Of a stretch of DNA of 64,000 nucleotides, positions 52,186 to 61,475 are shown one piece after another (the stretch's first letter is position 1; each line of letters starts with the position of its first letter). Under the pieces are notes generated by a model. That model was not told where the DNA came from. It made no database searches and saw only the letters and a list, made by a program, of their open reading frames with translations. A program made the translations under genes and the position numbers. The stretch covers positions 10,077,001-10,141,000 of the forward strand of contig NZ_CP107902.1 in NCBI RefSeq assembly GCF_036013935.1. The letters run 5' to 3'. This DNA is from Streptomyces sp. NBC_00461. GTDB taxonomy: Bacteria; Actinomycetota; Actinomycetes; Streptomycetales; Streptomycetaceae.

Positions 52186-52445
52186 CTCTTCCACTCTCCT
52201 CGACTTGATTAGGCCCGTGCGGCGAGGGCAGCGCTCAGGACCCGGATAGTGGAATGAATAGGACATTGCGGTCGTAAATAACATCATCTAGCGCATTAAT
52301 CACCGGATGGTGTAGCGGCATCAGGACGCAGCCGCAGCCGCAGCCGCGCCGCCCGGAAGCGTCGGCGTGCCGCGTAGGGCCGGTTACTTCACCGGCACGA
52401 TCGCGGGAAGTCCTGTGCGTTGCGGGCAGTGAGCCTTTTCCGTCC

Positions 52446-52766
52446 TCAGCTTGAGCTGGCCAGATGGAGGGTGGGGACGGCTTGGGCGAGGCTGGTGATT
52501 TGGGTTGTCGAGCAGCGGAGCTTGCGGAGGATCCGCCAGGACTGGCGGAGGATCCGCCAGGACTTGAGGGTGGCGATGGCCTGTTCGACCTGGGCCCGGA
52601 CCTTTGCCTGGGATCGGTTGACGGCCTGGTGATCGGCGGAGAGGCGGTCCCACCGGCCGGGGTGCGGGAGGCGGACCGTGCTGCCTGCGCACTGGTAGCC
52701 CTTGTCCGCCCAGCAGGTGATGCCGGTCTCGGCGAGAGCGTCGATGATGCCGTGCTCGCGGGGTGA
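52446..52766 (-). pseudogene. 3' remnant of an IS5-family transposase gene with a 7-codon duplication
   Basis: The minus strand from about 52766 reads HGIIDALAETGITCWADKGY, then GSTVRLPHP, then VNRSQAKVRAQVEQAIATLK, then SWRILRQSWRILRKLRC and TTQITSLAQAVPTLHLASSS*. These are the last motifs of IS5/DDE_4 transposases (Y(R/K)..R...E...A.LK.WRIL.KLRC). A 20-nt unit at 52524-52543 is repeated at 52545-52564 (21-bp period), adding seven codons. The front of the gene is missing. Confidence 0.7.
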
Positions 52767-52968
52767 ACCTACGTATTCGATTACGTAGTTCTACTGGCCC
52801 CTCCGGAAGGCAGCGTTGGGAGACTCGCCCCATGAGCTTCCTGGCGGGGCCGTGGTGTCACGCCGGGGAGCTTGCTGCCTCCCTGCTGGGCAACCGTCGC
52901 CGGCGGTCCGACGGGGAGCGAACGCTGTCCAGTCAATAGAGCCCAGCTGAACGTTGGAGAGTCCTCCG

Positions 52969-53157
52969 TTGGTTTCCAAGATTCGTGTCCTTCTGGGCAT
53001 GCTCGTGCTCCTGGCGCTGGCCATCGGCGCCATCGCCCTGCTCGCGGCCATGAAAGCCGGTGCCGTCTGGTTCACGATCGTTCCTCTCGGCATCCTCTTT
53101 GTCGGCGCGTCCGTCGTCCGGTCGCTCGGATGGTTCGACAAGAAGGCCGGTGGCTGA
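52969..53157 (+). CDS. Small two-helix membrane protein
   Basis: 63 aa from TTG 52969, which has GGAG 9 nt upstream (ATG 53002 would give a shorter form). Two predicted helices (VLLGMLVLLALAIGAIALLA and VWFTIVPLGILFVGASVVRS) end in GWFDKKAGG. It resembles generic small actinobacterial membrane proteins, with no assigned function. Flanked by IS debris. Confidence 0.5.
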   Translation: MVSKIRVLLGMLVLLALAIGAIALLAAMKAGAVWFTIVPLGILFVGASVVRSLGWFDKKAGG

Positions 53158-53341
53158 CCGGGCGGCTCGCAGGTGAGGGTGGATGGTCTCCGAGTGGATG
53201 ACCACGCGGTGGCTGGATCTTGAATCGTGTGGGGAGCGCGGGGGCGTGGGGAGTGAGAGCGCGGTTTCCGTTGGCTGGATGAGCTCGGGGGAAGAATGAT
53301 CACGCGCGTGTAGCGTCCCTGCCACGAGTGATGACTGGCGG

Positions 53342-53833
53342 ATGGACCGGATCGGAAGCGCACTGCGAGGAGAGAATCCCGCCGTGCTCAGGCGTCTCGA
53401 ATCGGCTTTCGCGGTGATCGGAGACGTTCAGTTCCTGCCGGGCTATTCAGTGCTCCTGGCGGATGACGCGAGTGTGCAGCGGCTGTCGGACCTGCCGAGG
53501 GCGAGGCGATGGGCGTTCTTGTCCGACATGGATCAGCTGGGCGAAGCAGTCGAGCGCGCGTGCAGGCGGTTGGATCCGGCATTCCGGCGGGTGAACCTGG
53601 AGATTCTCGGGAATTCCGATGGCTTTCTGCATGCGCACGTGTGGCCGCGGTTTGAGTGGGAGCCGGCGGAACTCGTGGGTAGGCCGTTGTGGCCGTATCC
53701 GCGCGAGAGGTGGAGCGACGAGCGGTTCGCGCTCAGTCCGCAGCACGATGTGCTGCGGGAGGCGATCGGCGAGGAACTGGACCAGTTGCAGTTGCGCGCT
53801 AACGGAGCGGTGCGGATCAGGTGTCGGCGGTGA
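53342..53833 (+). CDS. HIT-like protein (possible dinucleotide polyphosphate hydrolase)
   Basis: 163 aa. A conserved GYSVLLADDASVQRLSDLPR and a NLEILGNSDGFLHAHVWPRF segment carry the H-x-H of HIT-fold proteins, though the third His is not obvious (HAHVWPRF). The family includes diadenosine tetraphosphate hydrolases. The N-terminus (LRRLESAFAVIGDVQF) is family-like. ATG 53342 is 2 nt after TGGCGG; weak RBS. Its 3' end abuts an IS481 remnant. Confidence 0.65.
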   Translation: MDRIGSALRGENPAVLRRLESAFAVIGDVQFLPGYSVLLADDASVQRLSDLPRARRWAFLSDMDQLGEAVERACRRLDPAFRRVNLEILGNSDGFLHAHVWPRFEWEPAELVGRPLWPYPRERWSDERFALSPQHDVLREAIGEELDQLQLRANGAVRIRCRR

Positions 53834-54120
53834 GCTGTGCGGGCCTGTGCTTGGTTTGCCGCCGCGGCGCCTCCGCCAGGTCATCGATGTCCTCGGCGGT
53901 GCGGCCCGGGCTGGTGGCGGGCCGGGGGAGTGGTCGAGCAGGCCGTTCTCGCCGTGCGCGCGCCAGCGGGCGTACCACTGGCCGGGCGGCGGCGCGATGG
54001 TCCGGCCTCGGCAGCAACGTGCGTGATCGGCCGGCCGGCGTCGATCCGCAGGCACGACCGCAGACGTCGCTCGGGGGTCAGCGATGCGTTCCGGTGCCCC
54101 CTGCTGTTGGCGCTCCTGAC
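53817..54120 (-). pseudogene. 5' fragment of an IS481-family transposase gene
   Basis: Across three minus-strand frames the sequence reads SLTPERRLRSCLRIDAGRPI THVAAEAG, then QWYARWRAHGENGLLDHS, then RPATSPGRTAEDIDDL and RRQTKHRPAQL. Together these form the N-terminal HTH of IS481 transposases (LTP..R........G.....A.......W..R....G..GL.DRSSRP). The DDE domain is absent. Confidence 0.6.
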
Positions 54121-54185
54121 TCGGCGGACGCGTTCATCGGAGCCCTGGGATCTCTGGGCTCCCGCGTGAGTGACTGTGCCTGGCG

Positions 54186-54584
54186 TCAGCGTGCGAACTT
54201 TTCGATGGCCGCCGGGGTGGCGGGGGTGAAGAAGTTGACAAGGTTGCCGTCGGGGTCGCGGAACAGCAGCGACCGATTGCCCCAGGGCATCGTGGTGGGT
54301 TCGTTGACGAAGTCGGTGACGAAGCCGGTCAGGTTCTCGTGAAGGCGGTCCACGTCGTCGACGCGGAACTCGGTGATCACGCTGTGATTGTCCGCCGGGC
54401 GGGCAGAGCCCGGGGCGAACAGCGGGACGGTGCGGGTGCCGGCGATCGCAAGGGTGGCGCCCGCGGTCTTGAGTTCGGCGAAGTCCTCGGTGGCCCACGT
54501 CGCCTGCACTCCTGTGGCTCGCTCGTAGAACTCGACGAGGCGCGCGACGTCGCTGGTGATGATGCGGATCGAGACGAAGTCCAT
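54186..54584 (-). CDS. VOC-family protein (glyoxalase fold)
   Basis: 132 aa. The halves begin VSIRIITSDVARLVEFYERATG and FRVDDVDRLHENLTGFVTDF, with DPDGNLVNFF near the C-terminus, as in VOC proteins; no clear catalytic metal triad. The start is the ATG at 54584 giving MDFVSIRIITSDV; GAGATTCC lies just upstream. Divergent from the WYL regulator at 54677. Note the parallel with the pair at 3895-5327. Confidence 0.8.
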   Translation of the reverse strand: MDFVSIRIITSDVARLVEFYERATGVQATWATEDFAELKTAGATLAIAGTRTVPLFAPGSARPADNHSVITEFRVDDVDRLHENLTGFVTDFVNEPTTMPWGNRSLLFRDPDGNLVNFFTPATPAAIEKFAR

Positions 54585-54676
54585 GGGAATCTCCTTGGCT
54601 GCGGGGAGGCGTGCACGTCGCAGGCTAGAAGAAATAGTGGACAGAATCGGTCCTGTATTCACGTTAGGCTGCGGAC

Positions 54677-55666
54677 ATGCCTCGACCCACCGGCCGCGTG
54701 CTGACACTGCTGGAGCTGCTGCAGTCGGGCGGCACCCGGACGGCGGCCGAACTCGCCGACCGGCTCGGCGTTGAGGGGCGCACCGTGCGGCGGTATGTGG
54801 ATCATCTGATCGACCTTGACGTGCCCGTGGAGTCGGTGCGTGGCCGCTACGGCGGGTACCGACTCGCCCCCGGGTACCGTTTGCCCCCGCTCATGCTCAG
54901 CGATGACGAGGCGCTGGCCGTGCTGCTCGGCTTGGTCGCCGGCCGCCGAGCAGGGTTGACGACGGCGGAGCGCACGGCGAGCGAGACGGTATCGGCGAAG
55001 ATCCGGCGGGTGCTGCCCAAGCATGTCGCCCGCCGGCTCGCCACACTCCTGGAAGCTCTCGCCTTCACGGATCAGCCCGGCGAGTTCGCCACCCCGGACG
55101 CTGGGGTCTTGCTCACCATCGCCGATGCGGTGCGCCACCGCCGACCGGTCTCGATCCGTTACACCGACCGCGACGGCCGGCGCAGCGAACGCACGCTGCA
55201 CGCGTACGGGATCATCGCCCATTCAGGCCGGTGGTACGTCACGGGCACGGACCCCGAGATCGGCGAGGCCCGAACCTTCCGGCTCGATCGCATCGCAGAC
55301 GCGAGGACCCTGCCCGGCTCATTCGAGGCGCCCGTGGGTCCCGGTCCGGCACAGCGCGTGTTGTCAGGGTTCGCCACGGCTGAGTACCGGCATGAGGTGA
55401 CCTTGCGGATCCACGGGACCGTTGAGCAGATCCGCGCGCACCTTCCCGCCAGCGTCGCGAGCCTGGAGGAGCACGCGCCCACGGCAGGCAAGGACCGGGC
55501 GACCGAGCGCTGGGTGCGCGTCGAACTACGGGCGGAGCGGCTTGACTGGTTGCCTCCGGTACTCGCCTCACTCGACCGGCCGTTCGTCATCGAGCGCCCC
55601 GATGAACTGCGCGACCTCGTCATCTCGCTAGCCGATCGCCTCGCGTCCTACGCCCGCCAGGCCTGA
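54677..55666 (+). CDS. WYL-domain transcriptional regulator (YafY type)
   Basis: 329 aa. N-terminal HTH_11 (TRTAAELADRLGVEGRTVRRYVDHLIDLD) with a GRYGGYRLAPGY wing. The WYL domain has VSIRYTDRDG, LHAYGIIAHSGRWYVTGTDP and a C-terminal extension. It shares its domain plan with the regulator at 3895-4860 but is not a close copy by eye. Probably represses the divergent VOC gene in response to a small ligand; the 92-bp gap contains both promoters. Confidence 0.85.
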   Translation: MPRPTGRVLTLLELLQSGGTRTAAELADRLGVEGRTVRRYVDHLIDLDVPVESVRGRYGGYRLAPGYRLPPLMLSDDEALAVLLGLVAGRRAGLTTAERTASETVSAKIRRVLPKHVARRLATLLEALAFTDQPGEFATPDAGVLLTIADAVRHRRPVSIRYTDRDGRRSERTLHAYGIIAHSGRWYVTGTDPEIGEARTFRLDRIADARTLPGSFEAPVGPGPAQRVLSGFATAEYRHEVTLRIHGTVEQIRAHLPASVASLEEHAPTAGKDRATERWVRVELRAERLDWLPPVLASLDRPFVIERPDELRDLVISLADRLASYARQA

Positions 55667-55699
55667 CAGCGAGGAACCAATGTCATGAGATGGCACACC

Positions 55700-55800
55700 T
55701 GGCCTTCAGTCCGCCTGCCGTGCCCGCTGCGGGTACGCACGCAGGTTGTCCTGCATGCGGCACACGGACGTTCCCACGCGCGTATCGCTCAGTTATTCGA
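55700..55800 (+). pseudogene. Short HTH fragment of an IS630-like transposase gene
   Basis: The plus strand reads LRVRTQVVLHAAHGRSHARI AQLF, matching the HTH of IS630-like or related transposases (R...IVLA.A.G.SN..IA..L). It ends at the start of the TerD gene's 3' end. Only about 30 codons, so the assignment is tentative. Confidence 0.35.
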
Positions 55801-57637
55801 TGTTGACTCCGTGGGCGCGGGCGAGTGCGTCGAGTCCCTCTGCCCAGCCTTGGCCGAGGGCGCGGAGTTTCCAGATGGGCTGGCCGGCTTGGGTGTGCCG
55901 GTACAGCTCGGCGATGACCATGGCTTTGATGTGGGGGTCGGCGGGCGGCTCAAACGTCCACGCGTCCCCTGAGAGGCAGTTGATGTCCAGGGCGGCGTGG
56001 GTGAGGGATGCGCAGGTAAGGCCGGTGTCGACGTCCATGTTGATGGCGATGGTCAGGCGCCGTACCCGTTCGGGCAGGGCGGACAGGTGGACGGTGGCGC
56101 GTTCGACGGTGTGCGGTCCTTCCTGCTGTTTGCCCAGCAGGAGTGCGGCGCCGTCGGCGGTGGCGGGCTGGTTGTAGAAGACGAAGTCGGCGTCGCCGGC
56201 CACTCGGCCGTCGTCGGCGGTGAGGAAGAGAGTGAGGTCGGCGTCCGCGCCGGCGAAGCGGAAGGAGATGCCCAGCCCCTGCCAGGCCTCCTCGGGCAGG
56301 GGGAGGGTCTGCCCCGCCACCAGCACGGCCGCAGCGGCCGGCGGGGGCACAGGTGCAGGCGACGGCGCATTGAGGTGGGTGTGCTTCCACGCGGCGAACG
56401 GGGTGATGCGGTAGGGGGCGCCAGCCGGGGCCCCGTTGTCGGGCGGGGTGTTGGCGCCGAGGGTGCGGTCGAGGTCGGCGAGGGAGGGTTCGCCGGCGTC
56501 GGGTTCGTCCTGGGCATGGTCCAGCAGGTCCTGCAGGCCGGGCACTCGGCTCGCGTCGAGGGGTTTGATCGTGCTGGAGAGGTTGCCCGAGGCGGTGGTG
56601 GTGACGGAGCAGGCGACGTCCTGCCCGATGTCCAAGAAACGCAGCGCGTCCTCGTTCTCGCGCCAGGGGGTGGACTCGGTCGCCTGGCGTGTCCAGCGGC
56701 CGTAGGCGACGAAGCCCAGGCGCTGGGTGTCGGGCAGGCGCGTGATGACGGCGAGGTCGATGGCGGTGATGCCGGGGGCGGTGGCGAAGCCCTCTTTGAG
56801 CGTGGCGACGAGGTGGGAGCCCAGGGAGGTCAGCCACCACAGGATCCGGTCGCGCCTGGTCAGGTTCTTTAGCGTCGGGCGACCGCTGGAGGTCAGGCCG
56901 GGGGTCTGGGTGGGCATCGCGTCGAGGTCCTGTTGCCGCATCAGCACGGACAGCACTGAGCCGTCCACGCCGACGGCGCAGCCGGCGGCCGGATTGTCGG
57001 AGAAGGCGGTGTTCACGGCCTCGCAGACGGTGTCCTCGTCGTTGGCCAGCAGGGCCTGCCACCACTGCGTGGCCTCGCCGGCCATCCGGTCGTGGATCGC
57101 GTGAAGCCGCATTGTTTCTGCCGCCAGGTAGGCAGGAGCGTCCTCTTCGGCCCGCCGTTTGGCGGCGGTCCGTTCCGCACGGGCCAGCTGGCTCACACCC
57201 TGGAGGTGGAAGGTCCGGGCTTCGGCGAGCGCCCAGGGCAGACTCAAGTCCGGGGGCTGCGGGATCACGGGCAGATGCGCGGCGGGGAACGACTGCAGAT
57301 GGACACTGGTCATCTGCTGCCGCAACTCGCGCAGTTGGGCGATCGCGGCATCGCGTTCGGCTTCTTGCTGGGCTCTTTCCGCCTGACGGCGTGCCCGATC
57401 CAGCTGCGTGGCCGACGGCGCGACGGCTCGGGGCCGCGGATTTCGACGGGTGCTGGTCCGCCGCCGGCCGCCGCCGAGGGAATTCGACGCATAGAACGGG
57501 CCGAGCCCGGACGAGACCCGGGCGCCGCCGCTGCCGACACTGATCCGCGCCGCACGCGGACCGACCGAGGTACGCACCCCGCGCGTCGAGACCCGCACAC
57601 TCATCCCCGGAACACCCACACGGAAACCGAACCCCAT
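55793..57637 (-). CDS. DUF4236-TerD fusion protein
   Basis: 614 aa. Residues 1-55 form a glycine-rich DUF4236 (MGFGFRVGVPGMSVRVSTRG VRTSVGP). A coiled-coil-like segment (about 75-120) and a helical middle follow. The C-terminal TerD domain (about 440-614) has FADADLT-like acid clusters and DFVFYNQP plus INMDVDTG, the Ca-binding pattern of tellurite-resistance TerD proteins. ATG 57637 with GGAG-like sequence upstream. Probably a stress-associated calcium-binding scaffold; its partner could be the VWA protein at 58387. Confidence 0.85.
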   Translation of the reverse strand: MGFGFRVGVPGMSVRVSTRGVRTSVGPRAARISVGSGGARVSSGLGPFYASNSLGGGRRRTSTRRNPRPRAVAPSATQLDRARRQAERAQQEAERDAAIAQLRELRQQMTSVHLQSFPAAHLPVIPQPPDLSLPWALAEARTFHLQGVSQLARAERTAAKRRAEEDAPAYLAAETMRLHAIHDRMAGEATQWWQALLANDEDTVCEAVNTAFSDNPAAGCAVGVDGSVLSVLMRQQDLDAMPTQTPGLTSSGRPTLKNLTRRDRILWWLTSLGSHLVATLKEGFATAPGITAIDLAVITRLPDTQRLGFVAYGRWTRQATESTPWRENEDALRFLDIGQDVACSVTTTASGNLSSTIKPLDASRVPGLQDLLDHAQDEPDAGEPSLADLDRTLGANTPPDNGAPAGAPYRITPFAAWKHTHLNAPSPAPVPPPAAAAVLVAGQTLPLPEEAWQGLGISFRFAGADADLTLFLTADDGRVAGDADFVFYNQPATADGAALLLGKQQEGPHTVERATVHLSALPERVRRLTIAINMDVDTGLTCASLTHAALDINCLSGDAWTFEPPADPHIKAMVIAELYRHTQAGQPIWKLRALGQGWAEGLDALARAHGVNIE

Positions 57638-58386
57638 GCAGCCCACCCCTTTCTCCGGGAAAAGTGTGACACCGACATCCATCCCGGGAGCCGCTGTCCG
57701 AGATATTCACCGGGGGAGCGCGCGGGCAACGCGTGGAGAGCCTGACGGGCTGCCTGGGCACGTGGCGCAAGATCGTGCGTGCAGCTCGTCGCCAGGCGGG
57801 TTTCAGTACGTCGACAGGCTGGCCTTCGAAGACTCATGGTGTCTGTCCCGCCACGGCAAGCGGAGCGCCATGGCAGGCCGTGGGCCTCTCTGGCCTCCCT
57901 GGCCGGTCGGCCGTTGTGCGTGACTTCTGAGGCGTGCGCGGACGGTGCTGGTATGGGTCCGGTGGGTTGTGTGGGTGTCTGCGCTGGGTAAAGGCCTTCC
58001 TCGGCCAGCACCCGGAGCAGAGTGTGCATTGAACCGTTGACTTATCCGGTGGGAGCAGTTCGTGGTCGGGCTGGCTCCCCGTAGTGTGCTGGAGGGTGCC
58101 GGTCGGGGTGACTCGTGAACCGTGTGCCGAACTCTGGCTCTCCCGGGATGTGTTCCTCCTCCGGCGCCCGTCCGCGGCTTGACTCAACAGAGGCGTGACC
58201 TGGGCCTTGGCCCCTTCCGAAAGCCGACGTGTCGGCCGTGGCCGTCTTGGCCAGCTCGCCTGGAGGTACCAGCCTGATCCTCCTGATTGGCGTCGACCCG
58301 CAAAACCACGCACACGGCGACGGCAACGGACCCCACTTGGGTGGGCCCGTTCCTCGGTGGGGAGATGAGACGTTGAGGGGGCGTTG
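57638..58386. other. Intergenic region, no supported gene
   Basis: About 750 bp. Frames exist (for example on the minus strand at 57601-58029) but show no family signal and no good ribosome binding site. The promoter of the TerD gene should lie near 57640-57800. Confidence 0.45.
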
Positions 58387-59130
58387 CTACACGACGCGCG
58401 CGGCGCGGGCGGCGGCCATCCACGCGGGGAACTCCTGGAGCAGCCGGTCGAAGAGGAACTCGTCACCGACGGTCAGCGGAGTGCGTCCGGCGTGGAAGAA
58501 GCCGGCGTTGTCGACGACGCGGCGGGCGGGGACCGCGAGAGTGTCGAGCTTGCGCAGGAATGCGAACTCGTTGTCGGCGGGGTCACCGAAGCCGATGAAC
58601 TGCCAGAACAGGGGCAGACGGGCGGCCTTGCACAGGTAGCGTTCGGCGGCAGACTTGCTGGTGGGCCCCCCGTCCGTCTGGAAGATCACCAGAGCGGGGG
58701 AGTCACTTGCGGAGTCGATGTAGTGGTCGATGACCTCGTCCATCGCCCAGTGGTAGTTCGTGCGTCCCATGTGCCCGAGGTTCTCGTGCAACTTGTTGAT
58801 GCGGCCGCGGTGCCCGCCGAGCATGAGATCGGTGGATCCGTCGACGTCGGTGGAGAAGAAGACCACCGGAACGGTGCCGTCGTCGTCGAAGTGGGCAGAC
58901 AGTGTCAGTACCTGCTCGGCAAGGTGCTGCATGGTGCCGTCCGCGTAGTAGGGCCGCATGGACCCTGAGCGGTCCAGCACCAGGTATACGGCGGCGCGTA
59001 CTCCCTCCAGCCCGTGGTTGCGGATGCTGGCGCCTGCTGACTTGTAGAGGCTGACCAGGTCGGGGGCACGTTCTTGCACCTTGGACAGGCTGATTGCAGA
59101 GGTGCCCGCACTGCCATTGATCTCGATCAC
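58387..59130 (-). CDS. VWA-domain protein of the TerY/TerF type
   Basis: 247 aa. MIDAS motif D53-R-S-G-S57 in VYLVLDRSGSMRPYY, Thr and Asp contacts in GRTNYHWAMDEV and FQTDGGPTSKSAAE. N-terminal helix-rich region (APDLVSLYKSAG). VWA domains of this kind are encoded next to TerD genes in ter-type stress loci; here it lies on the same strand upstream of the TerD fusion. GTG 59130 sits immediately after GGAGGG, which is unusually close, so the true start may differ. Confidence 0.8.
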   Translation of the reverse strand: MIEINGSAGTSAISLSKVQERAPDLVSLYKSAGASIRNHGLEGVRAAVYLVLDRSGSMRPYYADGTMQHLAEQVLTLSAHFDDDGTVPVVFFSTDVDGSTDLMLGGHRGRINKLHENLGHMGRTNYHWAMDEVIDHYIDSASDSPALVIFQTDGGPTSKSAAERYLCKAARLPLFWQFIGFGDPADNEFAFLRKLDTLAVPARRVVDNAGFFHAGRTPLTVGDEFLFDRLLQEFPAWMAAARAARVV

Positions 59131-59306
59131 CCCTCCAGGATGTTCTGAAGTCGCCGGTCAGTTCCTGGGTTTGCCGAGTTTTCTTCCGCGGCACGTCCTG
59201 TTGTTGCGTGGCGACGTGGGGACCTGCCTGGCATGGAAGGACGAGGGGAGCGGGCACCAGGTGCAGTGCGGCATCCCGGCTGATCCTTGCTGTCAGAGGT
59301 CTGTGG

Positions 59307-60173
59307 TCACTGAACACCCGGTCCGAGCCCGACCCAGAGGTCGTCGCTCTCATGGATGACGTAGATCGGATCGGTCTTGGCCTTCCAGTCAAGTGGAACT
59401 ACGTAGTAGCGACCGTTGCGTTCGATGAGGAGCCGGAGTCCCGTATAGCGGTACGGCAGACGTAGGTCCTTACGGCGCAGTGTCTCCTCTTGGACCCCGG
59501 GTGGGGGCAGGCTCAAGGGCCGGGAGCTGAGGAGTATGACGCTGGGCCAGCTTTGGACATGACTGGCGCGGGCCTTGGCGTCGCCTTCCCCAAGCTGTAA
59601 AGCGGTCTGTGTGAGTGCCCAGAACGTGCAGACAGCGGCGGCGAAGAAGAGCACTCCTGGACGGCGTGCGCCCTCTGGGCGGCGGCCATGTGGGATCTGG
59701 CTCAGCAGGAAGCCGACTGCAAGGGTGACAGGAGCGGCCCACTCGTACGGCTGGATCTGGGACCAGAAAATGAGCAGCACCAGTCCGGCTGCCACGACCA
59801 CCGGGTAGTAGCGCGCCACCGACGCGAGGGCCGTGGAAATGTGAGCACGCTGCCCGGACCATGGACGACCCGTGGAATGCCGGACACCAGTCGTCGCGAC
59901 CAGGATGACGACGGCAGCCACCAGAACCGGAGACCGCACCAGCTTCAGGCTCTGCAGCACCAGCGGGGCGAAACCGAAGTCGAGGGAGTAGACGGAGATG
60001 TGGAAGTAGCCGAAGTACTGGCTGCTGTACATGGCTCCCAGATAGAACATGAGCGCGGCGATGACGGATGCCTGCGCGATCACGGTCTTGAGGAGAGCGG
60101 TCTGGTTTGCCGCTCGACCCTCGACGCCTGTCTGCTCATAGGCCGGCCGCGGGCCCTCCGCGGACTCACTCAC
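59307..60173 (-). CDS. Membrane protein with about five helices
   Basis: 288 aa. A polar N-terminus is followed by helices near residues 28-50, 65-90, 115-140, 143-160 and 170-190, then a soluble C-terminal domain of about 95 residues (LRRKDLRLPYRYTGLRLLIE RNGRYYVVPLDWKAKTDPIY). No recognised family. The ATG at 60173 overlaps the lipoprotein stop (ATGA), so both are probably made together. Confidence 0.68.
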   Translation of the reverse strand: MSESAEGPRPAYEQTGVEGRAANQTALLKTVIAQASVIAALMFYLGAMYSSQYFGYFHISVYSLDFGFAPLVLQSLKLVRSPVLVAAVVILVATTGVRHSTGRPWSGQRAHISTALASVARYYPVVVAAGLVLLIFWSQIQPYEWAAPVTLAVGFLLSQIPHGRRPEGARRPGVLFFAAAVCTFWALTQTALQLGEGDAKARASHVQSWPSVILLSSRPLSLPPPGVQEETLRRKDLRLPYRYTGLRLLIERNGRYYVVPLDWKAKTDPIYVIHESDDLWVGLGPGVQ

Positions 60174-60502
60174 GTGCTGTCAGGGGGAGTGACTTCGGGG
60201 GCGTCGGGAGTAGTCCGGGGAGTGGCCGACGGGGCGAGGCTGACATCGCCGTCGTGGCCGCAGCCGGTGCACGTTGGGGGAGGCGACGGCGAGGGGACAA
60301 GGGTGGTGTCGGATGGGGATGACGAGGTGGGCGTCGGTGACGGGACCGAGCCGGTGCCGGACGTGTGCGGTGACGACTCCGGAGCCGTGGCGGAGCTACT
60401 GGTCTGCGGCTCGGGATGGGAGGAGCGGCATCCAACGATGACGGAAAGGGACGAGACGGCGAGCATGCCGACAACGACCATTCGTCCTACCCTGCCCGAC
60501 AT
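60170..60502 (-). CDS. Small Pro/Ser/Thr-rich lipoprotein
   Basis: 110 aa. Signal peptide with lipobox LSVIVGC at about residue 25; the mature part is almost entirely Pro, Ser, Thr and acidic residues with one CTGC motif, typical of a flexible, possibly glycosylated surface lipoprotein. Starts at ATG 60502. Coupled to the downstream membrane protein. Function unknown. Confidence 0.62.
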   Translation of the reverse strand: MSGRVGRMVVVGMLAVSSLSVIVGCRSSHPEPQTSSSATAPESSPHTSGTGSVPSPTPTSSSPSDTTLVPSPSPPPTCTGCGHDGDVSLAPSATPRTTPDAPEVTPPDST

Positions 60503-60725
60503 GCGCCCTCCTTCGCCGCGTGCGAGCGTAACGCCGTCCAGACAGCCGCACGGGCGACCCGCGGACGGAGCCGGGCAACGTCATCCGAGCGGCGCACACG
60601 CGAACTCATCCATAGCGGGAGCATCCCAGCCGCTCCGGGCCTGCCTCACGGCGCAGGCCTGACAGGTCCGTTGCGTCAACTCCTGTATCAACTCTGCGCC
60701 GGCGCTGCCTTGATCGCCCCGGCAG

Positions 60726-61475
60726 TCAGGACACCGGAACCGGCGGTACGGACAGATCCGCCCCCGTGCTCCCGGCCCCCTGCACGCGATACCGGCCGCC
60801 GCCGATCGGCACGGACCGCTCCCGCATCACCGCGGCAACGGCATCAGGCCAGCGCGTTCGCTCCGACCACGTCACGTTCACCAGGTCAGCGTCGTCCAGG
60901 ATCGCGCCGTCCAGGTGTGCGGCACTCAGGTCCGCGCCGCGCAGAACAGCACCACGAAGCACCGCGCCGGTCAGGTCCGTGCCGGTCAGATTCGCACCGT
61001 CCAGGGTCGCGCCACTCAAGACGGCACCGCTCAGGACCGCGCGGGGCAGGTCCGCTCGGGTTAGGTACGCGCCGTTCAGGTTCGCGCCATTGAGGCGCGC
61101 GGCGCTCAACTCCACGGCACGAAGATCTGCGCGGGCTAGATTCGCGCGGGTCAGGTCCGCAGCGATCAGGTACGCGCCACGCAGGTCCGCGCGGGTCAGG
61201 TCGGCAGCGATCAGGCGTGCGCCACGCAGGTCCGCACCGCGCAGGACAACGCCGCGCAGGTCCGCACCCGTCAGGTCCACGCCTCTCAGATACTGGTTGG
61301 TGAGGTTCGCGGTGCGCAGGTCCGCGCCGGTCAGGGGACGGTGCTGAGCGCCGCCGGCCAGGAGCACCCGGGTCCACCAGTTGGAGGCCTGAATGCGCAG
61401 CGCGGGGCGGGGAGGGCGGACCGCCGCGGCGAGGCGGCCAAGCAGGGTGTCAGGGCGCGTCTTCACGGACCTCAC
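60726..61475 (-). CDS. Pentapeptide-repeat protein
   Basis: 249 aa. Residues about 45-215 contain roughly thirty A(D/N)L(x)(x) repeats (ADLRGARLIAADLTRADLRG), forming a right-handed quadrilateral beta-helix, as in Qnr/MfpA-type proteins. Capping regions at both ends; a C-terminal polar tail. GTG 61475 is preferred; the gene overlaps the upstream membrane-protein gene by 26 nt. Role unknown: such proteins can mimic DNA or act as scaffolds. Confidence 0.82.
   Translation of the reverse strand: MRSVKTRPDTLLGRLAAAVRPPRPALRIQASNWWTRVLLAGGAQHRPLTGADLRTANLTNQYLRGVDLTGADLRGVVLRGADLRGARLIAADLTRADLRGAYLIAADLTRANLARADLRAVELSAARLNGANLNGAYLTRADLPRAVLSGAVLSGATLDGANLTGTDLTGAVLRGAVLRGADLSAAHLDGAILDDADLVNVTWSERTRWPDAVAAVMRERSVPIGGGRYRVQGAGSTGADLSVPPVPVS

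Noticed and set aside
57601..58029. 142-codon minus-strand frame upstream of and overlapping the TerD gene start
   Set aside because: Its sequence is Arg/Pro/Ala-rich with no family signal and overlaps the supported start of the TerD gene in a different frame.
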